A stretch of 64,000 nt of DNA from PVC group bacterium (ex Bugula neritina AB1) (lineage in GTDB: Bacteria; GCA-001730085): the NCBI GenBank assembly GCA_001730085.1, contig MDLB01000107.1:1-64000 (forward strand), read 5' to 3'. A model generated the notes under the pieces. The model was not told where the DNA came from. It did no database searches and worked only from the letters and a program-made list of their open reading frames with translations. Numbering within the stretch: position 1 is the first letter of the stretch; each line of letters opens with the position of its first letter. Below, one piece after another: positions 58,877 through 64,000 of the stretch. The translations under genes were made by a program, and so were the position numbers.

Positions 58877-59284
58877 TCACCTTCTTCTACCTACAAATTC
58901 TGTCACAATTCGACAAATATTAGCTTCCTTAAGAAACAAAAACCCAATAAGAAAGCTCCAAAAAAAAGTAAAACCTTTGTGGATCAATAAATACAAAAAG
59001 AATCCAACAAGAAAGTAAAATATAATATAGGCAAAAAAGAAAAAAGTAAAGATTTTTTTAACAACGAAAACCTCTTGCGTCAATGCTTTTCGAACAAAAA
59101 GAAAACACGAAAAAAGATTCAACAAAGTTAACGAAGTTCCTAAAGCCCAACACCTAAGAGCTTCCTTTCCTCCCATAAAAAAAACAACTAGCATTCCAAC
59201 TAATAAACAAAAAAAAGAAAACCCAAAACCTTCTTGAGAGCTCCTAAACATACCTTCTTTAATAAAAGAGTTTTTTTTAAACAT
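58877..59284 (-). CDS. atpI: ATP synthase subunit I-like membrane protein
   Basis: 135 aa with four hydrophobic segments (GFSFFCLLVGMLVVFF, CWALGTSLTLLNLFSCF, FFFAYIIFYFLVGFFL, FFWSFLIGFLFL), the AtpI topology. AtpI assists c-ring assembly. Its stop overlaps the longer form of the c1 gene. Confidence 0.75.
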   Translation of the reverse strand: MFKKNSFIKEGMFRSSQEGFGFSFFCLLVGMLVVFFMGGKEALRCWALGTSLTLLNLFSCFLFVRKALTQEVFVVKKIFTFFFFAYIIFYFLVGFFLYLLIHKGFTFFWSFLIGFLFLKEANICRIVTEFVGRRR

Positions 59285-59442
59285 TTTCCATTTTTTCTAT
59301 ATCAAGATTAATCCATACGACAAAATGCTAATCCATTTCTTTTGAAACTTCGAGACCCCTAAAAAATCAAAGACAGATTTTCAACTCATTCACTCAAAAC
59401 CTCTAATTTTCTACCCAATAGCTATCCAAAAAAACCTAAACT

Positions 59443-59721
59443 TTAACCGTTTTCACCCTCAAACAAAGAATCCTCTTTATCAAAAAAATGTATCAAAACT
59501 TTCCGATAAACAGAATAAACACCACAAGCAACTCCAGCAAAAAGACCAATACAAAAGCAAAGAGAAACATCTTCCCTTAAAAGCCTATCTAAAAAAAACC
59601 CCAAACTCCCTCCCAGCAAAGTAAAAAACATCATCCTTAAACATAAAGAGAAAAAAGGAAGCCCTATATTTTTTTGCAACTCACCAAAATGTATTTTTTT
59701 TTTAAATTCATGATATTTCAC
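59443..59721 (-). CDS. atpZ: AtpZ/AtpI-family small membrane protein
   Basis: 92 aa with two membrane helices; the GGSLGFFLDRLL and FAGVACGVYSVYRKV stretches are typical of ATPase gene 1 (AtpZ/AtpQ) proteins, which with AtpI form an ion channel or assembly factor. First gene of the atp cluster, 8 bp downstream of the parB stop. A 158-bp spacer follows. Confidence 0.8.
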   Translation of the reverse strand: MKYHEFKKKIHFGELQKNIGLPFFSLCLRMMFFTLLGGSLGFFLDRLLREDVSLCFCIGLFAGVACGVYSVYRKVLIHFFDKEDSLFEGENG

Positions 59722-59728
59722 AAAAAAA

Positions 59729-60592
59729 TCACAAACCTTCTTCTTTTATACGACTCACCAATCGCTGCAAATCATCCAAAGAATAAAACTCTACAGAAAT
59801 CAAACCTTTTTGAGAAGAGTCCGTATATTTAACAGAAACTTTTGTTCCCAATGTCTCTGCTAAATCTTCCTCTAAAGCCATAACGTGTAAGTCTTGATTT
59901 TTCTCATCCTCTTCTGATTTAGCACCATACTTAGCCTTTTTGATCCGCTTCGTTAGATCTTTTGTGCTCAGCTTCTCATCGACCAATTCTTTTGCCACTT
60001 GCTGTTGCTCATCTTTTGAATCCAAAGACATCAGCAATTTCGCACTCGCAAATGTGATTTCTCCAGAAGCTATCTTCGTTCGCACATCCTCAGGCAAAGA
60101 CAATAACCGCAAAGTATTCGTGACCGAAGTTCTACTTAAGCCAATTTTTTGCCCCAAGTCTTCCTGTGTCATCTCAAATTTATCCATATAGTTTTTATAA
60201 GCAAAAGCTTTCTCAATCCAATTCAAGTCACTTCTCTGAAGATTTTCTACCAAAGCTATCTCACAACTATCCAAATCATTAACTTCTTTAACTATCGCAG
60301 GAACTGTCATAAGACCTAAGTTCTTACAAGCACGAAATCGCCTCTCACCAGCTATGATTTCATAACCATTTTCATCAGCCCCTTTTCGCACCAAAATAGG
60401 CTGTAAAACCCCCTTGTCCTTTATCGACTGAGTTAACTGTAAAAGCGCATCTGAATCAAATTCCAGCCTAGGCTGATTCTGATTAGGAACAATCAAAGCC
60501 AATGAAATATCAACAACTTTTGGCCCTTTACCGGCTTCTTTTTTATCCGGAATCAATGATCGGAGTCCTCTCCCTAAAACAGCTCTTTCCAT
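59729..60592 (-). CDS. parB: Chromosome-partitioning protein ParB
   Basis: 287 aa from ATG 60592. ParB N-terminal CTPase domain with LALIVPNQNQPRLEF, GVLQPILVRK and the CTP box GERRFRACKNLG, a HTH region (MTQEDLGQKIGLSRTSVTN), and a C-terminal dimerisation helix. It binds parS; no palindrome like tgtttcacgtgaaaca was found in the window. Confidence 0.96.
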   Translation of the reverse strand: MERAVLGRGLRSLIPDKKEAGKGPKVVDISLALIVPNQNQPRLEFDSDALLQLTQSIKDKGVLQPILVRKGADENGYEIIAGERRFRACKNLGLMTVPAIVKEVNDLDSCEIALVENLQRSDLNWIEKAFAYKNYMDKFEMTQEDLGQKIGLSRTSVTNTLRLLSLPEDVRTKIASGEITFASAKLLMSLDSKDEQQQVAKELVDEKLSTKDLTKRIKKAKYGAKSEEDEKNQDLHVMALEEDLAETLGTKVSVKYTDSSQKGLISVEFYSLDDLQRLVSRIKEEGL

Positions 60593-60726
60593 CAAACTTT
60601 CCTTTCATTCAAGTTCATTGATAACATGCCAACCCTCCTAGCATAAAAAGGCGCTTTAAAATCTCTCACAAAAAAAACACATCAAAATCACGATATATCT
60701 TGTCTCTCATAAACACAACTATCGAA

Positions 60727-61506
60727 TTAAACCTCAAGAAGAGAATATCTCCCCAGTAACTCTTGAGCTAATTCAATATAATTTTCGGCACCCACAGATC
60801 TCATTTGATACATAGTGACAGGTTTTCCAAACCCAGGAGCCTCGCTCAAATAAGGATCCCTCTGAATAACTGAACGAAAAACCTTATCCTTAAAGTGATC
60901 ACGAACCTCCTTAACAACATGAGTAGCAAGCTCGTTATCTTTTTCATACATCGTCAACAAAAAACCTTCAATAGCCAAATGCGGATTCAACCCTTCGACA
61001 CACATATCAATGGTCTTTAAAAGCTGAGACAAACCTTCCAAGGCATAGTACTGACATTGTACAGGAACAAGAACAGAGTCCGCAGAGGTCAAAGCGTTAA
61101 CTGTCAAAAGAGTTAGCGAGGGAGGACAGTCTATAACAATAAAATTATAACTTTCGCCCAAAACCTTCAAACACTTTTTTAAAATAAATTCTCTTCCCTC
61201 TCTACCCATCATTTCAATATCTAAACCAAAAAGATCTGCTTCCGCAGGAAGAACAAAAAGATTCGGAAGCTCTGTTGGAACAATAGCTTCAGCAAACATT
61301 TTTTCATACAACATAACATCGTAAAGTGTTTTTGCAGATTTCTTAGGTTTAACGCCTAAGCCACTAGTCCCATTCGATTGAGGGTCTATATCTATAAACA
61401 AAACCTTTTCACCTGCCATCGCAAGCGCAGCAGAGACATTGATCGCCGAGGTCGTCTTCCCAACACCCCCTTTTTGATTAGCAACAGCCATGATACGTTT
61501 TAACAT
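60727..61506 (-). CDS. parA: Chromosome-partitioning ATPase ParA/Soj
   Basis: 259 aa from ATG 61506 (AAAGG upstream). The deviant Walker A MAVANQKGGVGKTTSAINV, VLFIDIDPQSNGTSG and FIVIDCPPSLTLLTVNAL are diagnostic. An upstream in-frame extension would overlap mnmG and is not favoured. Confidence 0.97.
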   Translation of the reverse strand: MLKRIMAVANQKGGVGKTTSAINVSAALAMAGEKVLFIDIDPQSNGTSGLGVKPKKSAKTLYDVMLYEKMFAEAIVPTELPNLFVLPAEADLFGLDIEMMGREGREFILKKCLKVLGESYNFIVIDCPPSLTLLTVNALTSADSVLVPVQCQYYALEGLSQLLKTIDMCVEGLNPHLAIEGFLLTMYEKDNELATHVVKEVRDHFKDKVFRSVIQRDPYLSEAPGFGKPVTMYQMRSVGAENYIELAQELLGRYSLLEV

Positions 61507-61546
61507 TTTTCCCAACCTTTCTCTCAAAACACTACTATTTCGTCTT

Positions 61547-63349
61547 CTAAGATTTCCTATATTTCTCAATATGAATCATCAAAACAGATATATCTGCGGG
61601 GCTAACCCCCATAATTCTACTCGCCTGACCAAGATTCACAGGCAAAACTTGAGCCAATTTCTCTTTCGCTTCTTTTTTTAAACCTTGCAAGTTTTCAAAA
61701 GAGAAACCCTTAGGGATTTTTACATTATCCAAGTGCTTAACCTTTTCCAACCTCTTATTTTGACGCAAGAGATACCCCTCATACTTTATCTCAGACATGA
61801 CAAGCTCTTTCAAATCATCTGAGATCGTAGGAAGTTCAGGAGACACCGGATACTGAGAAATATCCTCTCCTCCCCCCTTCAATAAGGCTTTCATCTTAGG
61901 GTCACGCACTATTAAGCCCTTCAGTCTTTTCAATTCCTTACTCAACGTTTTTTTCTTATCAAGAAAGTCGCAATATTGCGCATAAGGGATTAACCCTACC
62001 CGATACCCATACTCTGTTAGACGCATATCAGCATTATCATTCCGAAGATAAAGACGGTTCTCCGCAGCAGAAGTAAACATGCGATAAGGTTCTTCTGTAT
62101 TCTTAGTAATCAAGTCATCAATAAGAACACCTATATATGACTCATCCCTTGACAAGGTTAACGGCTTCTCTTTCTTGATCTTCAAAGCTGCATTAATCCC
62201 CGCAACCAAACCCTGCGCAGCTGCTTCCTCATAACCAGAAGTTCCATTAACTTGCCCTGCCAAATAAAGACCCTCTATGTTTTTCGTCTCTAACGTTGGG
62301 TTTAATTGATTCGGGAACAAAAAATCATATTCTACAGCATAACCATATCTCAGAACTTTAGCCTTTTCCAAACCTTCAATACTATGAATCATCTCCAATT
62401 GCACTTCCTTAGATAAGCTCGTCGACAAACCATTCACATAAACCTCATTTGTCGAAAGACTCTCTGGCTCTAAAAAAATTTGATGCCTTTCTCTTTCAGG
62501 AAAGCGAACGATTTTATCTTCAAAAGAAGGACAATAACGAGGACCTATTCCTTTAATTTTTCCTGTAAAAAGAGGAGAACAATCTAAATTATTTTCAACA
62601 ATCTTATGTGTTTTAAAATTCGAATAAGTCACATGGCAAGAAATATGATCCAACCTTTCCTTTGGAGGAAAAAACGAAAATGTTCTCAAAGGAACATCGC
62701 TCGGCTGATCTAATAAGCCTTCATAGTTAATCGTTTGCATATCAATACGAGCAGGGGTTCCTGTCTTTAGACGTCCCAACCTAAAACCCATCTCTTGCAA
62801 AGCATCAGACAAGCCTACAGAAGCATTTTCTCCATCCCTACCACCATCATACCCCTTTAACCCTCTATGAATATATCCATTCAAAAAAGTTCCAGAAGTA
62901 ATAACAAGAGCCTTAGAAAAACAATCCTCACCATCTTCCAAAGAAACTCCCTTAACCTTATCTCCATCCATAAGCAAATGAGTAACCATGCCATTTTTAA
63001 CCGTTAAGTTTTCTTGAGAAGCGACAATTCGTTGCATCCTTTGAGCATACAAATATTTATCAGACTGTACTCGATAAGCACGAACAGCCGAACCTTTTTT
63101 AGTATTCAAGACCCGAAACTGAATCGCAGTTGCATCTGCATTCTTACCCATTTCACCACCCAGAGCATCAACCTCTCTAGCTAACTGACTTTTGGCAAGC
63201 CCTCCGATAGAAGGATTGCACGACATTTTTCCAATAACAGAGGAATCCATGGTTATCATCATTATATTAAGACCCATACGGCTGGCAGCTAAGCTCGCCT
63301 CACAACCAGCATGACCACCTCCAACAACTATAATATCAAAAATTTCCAT
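61547..63349 (-). CDS. mnmG: tRNA U34 carboxymethylaminomethyl-modifying enzyme MnmG
   Basis: 600 aa: FAD-binding VVGGGHAGCEASLAASRMG, NPSIGGLAKSQLAREVDALGG (partial), YCPSFEDKIVRFPERERHQ, LAGQVNGTSGYEEAAAQGL. C-terminal helical domain for MnmE and tRNA. It typically lies beside parAB near oriC. Normal length is about 620. Confidence 0.97.
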   Translation of the reverse strand: MEIFDIIVVGGGHAGCEASLAASRMGLNIMMITMDSSVIGKMSCNPSIGGLAKSQLAREVDALGGEMGKNADATAIQFRVLNTKKGSAVRAYRVQSDKYLYAQRMQRIVASQENLTVKNGMVTHLLMDGDKVKGVSLEDGEDCFSKALVITSGTFLNGYIHRGLKGYDGGRDGENASVGLSDALQEMGFRLGRLKTGTPARIDMQTINYEGLLDQPSDVPLRTFSFFPPKERLDHISCHVTYSNFKTHKIVENNLDCSPLFTGKIKGIGPRYCPSFEDKIVRFPERERHQIFLEPESLSTNEVYVNGLSTSLSKEVQLEMIHSIEGLEKAKVLRYGYAVEYDFLFPNQLNPTLETKNIEGLYLAGQVNGTSGYEEAAAQGLVAGINAALKIKKEKPLTLSRDESYIGVLIDDLITKNTEEPYRMFTSAAENRLYLRNDNADMRLTEYGYRVGLIPYAQYCDFLDKKKTLSKELKRLKGLIVRDPKMKALLKGGGEDISQYPVSPELPTISDDLKELVMSEIKYEGYLLRQNKRLEKVKHLDNVKIPKGFSFENLQGLKKEAKEKLAQVLPVNLGQASRIMGVSPADISVLMIHIEKYRKS

Positions 63350-64000
63350 TAAAAACTACACCCTTTATCTCTAAAAAAAAGCCTTAATTATCAAGAAAGT
63401 TCTCTAAAAAATCAAAAAGAATATTCTTTAAAACAATAAAAATACAAAAACATTTCGTTTCAAAAAATAACTAATCTTCGCTTATGTATGTTTTAAAAAT
63501 AACAAAAAATATAAAAAATCTTACAAAATATTTTACTACGGAAACATTATACAAATAAACGAAAAGTGAAATTTTATAAAAATTCATATTTTAAAACGAT
63601 TATCGTCTCATATTTTATTTTAATTTTCAAGAAAAGAAGATTTTAAAGAGTAAAGTTTTTTCACAAAAGATCAAAAACGTACAACTCATTCATCAAAAAC
63701 AATACCCCTACAACTCTCTTCCCATCAAACAACGTTCCCAAAGGAACATCACTGAACATTTTTTTCCATATAAGAATTTTAAACCTTCACCTTTAATAAA
63801 GAAGAGTAGGGCAGAGAACCTTCAATATCTATTAGCTCAAATAAAATTGCTAAGAAAAACAAAATACAAAGTCTCTAAAAAAGTCATACCTTAAAATTGC
63901 AAAAAAAATCCTAACACCAAAACCTAAAAGATCTTTATCCTCTCTTAAAAGATATTCCTATAAAGCTCTTTCCATCAAACAACGTTCCCAAGGGAACATC
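63350..64000. other. AT-rich gene-free region right of mnmG
   Basis: About 650 bp of very AT-rich DNA without an ORF. Apart from the 48-bp repeats, no DnaA boxes (ttatncaca) or parS sites are recognisable. It could flank the origin, which is expected near mnmG-parAB. Confidence 0.4.
63703..64000. repeat. 48-bp direct repeat containing a GTTCCC-GGGAAC palindrome
   Basis: 63703-63750 and 63953-64000 align without gaps at about 40 of 48 positions, 250 bp apart. The shared core tccatcaaacaacgttccca ends in gttcccaaaggaac in copy 1 and the perfect palindrome gttcccaagggaac in copy 2. It lies upstream of mnmG and may continue past the window edge. Confidence 0.7.

Noticed and set aside
61507-61569. 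Upstream extension of parA
   Set aside because: It overlaps mnmG and precedes the conserved MLKRIMAVANQKGG start; ATG 61506 fits better.
59729-64000. parS sites or DnaA boxes near parAB/mnmG
   Set aside because: No tgtttcacgtgaaaca-like or ttatncaca cluster was found on reading the region.

Overview
This window comes from an AT-rich Gram-negative bacterium that makes lipid A, has a BamA/Lol envelope and respires. The gene set is not that of a typical proteobacterium. It has a fused lpxC-fabZ, a SpoVG with an inserted zinc ribbon beside ispE, a long-form HisG, a tiny mS38/COX24-like basic protein, a b558-type succinate dehydrogenase anchor and a two-subunit class I fumarase. My best guess is Omnitrophota or a neighbouring PVC/Elusimicrobiota lineage. 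This rests on gene order and family knowledge, not on a phylogeny. A tandem C2H2 zinc-finger gene of eukaryotic style at the left edge suggests contact with a eukaryotic host or prey.

Layout, left to right. (1) 1-9 kb, accessory: the 5'-truncated C2H2 gene (+ strand) with 18-bp coding repeats, a decayed intergenic region, then a 2,239-residue secreted adhesin with cadherin-like, Ig-like and LamG-like parts and a C-terminal RTX/type I secretion signal. (2) 9-24 kb, envelope: waaA, an alginate-export-type porin, then a compact leftward operon bamA-skp-lpxD-lpxC/fabZ-lpxA-lpxI-lpxB-msbA-DUF374 acyltransferase. (3) 24-36 kb, information and precursor genes: an exported propeller-like protein of unknown role, dnaB-rplI-rpsR, ssb-rpsF, pth-rplY-prs-glmU(short)-tRNA-Gln-spoVG-ispE, the 30-residue mS38-like protein, hisG, tRNA-Val and a TrpD2-like protein. 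(4) 36-41 kb: a complete type I secretion system (TolC-like, LapB-like ABC transporter, HlyD-like), the likely exporter of the giant adhesin. (5) 41-48.5 kb: an exported HAD protein, the fumarase pair (+ strand), lolD-lolC, lysS and a second HAD protein. (6) 48.5-63.4 kb: mnmG-parA-parB-atpZ-atpI-c1-atpB-atpE-atpF-atpH-atpA-atpG-atpD-atpC running almost directly into sdhC-sdhA-sdhB.

Nearly every gene is on the minus strand. Together with mnmG-parAB at the right end, this suggests the replication origin lies to the right and that genes are transcribed away from it. The lpx genes, waaA, msbA, BamA, Skp and Lol proteins together build the outer membrane. Fumarase, Sdh and the ATP synthase form an energy module.

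The most unusual elements are the eukaryote-like zinc-finger protein; an ATP synthase with two different c-type subunits, one carrying a two-carboxylate (Na+-type) site and the other lacking any ion-binding carboxylate, plus an epsilon subunit without its inhibitory domain; and a 79-bp tandem duplication at the rplI/dnaB junction that creates a 14-codon mini-ORF. Intergenic stretches are AT-rich and few hold recognisable signals.
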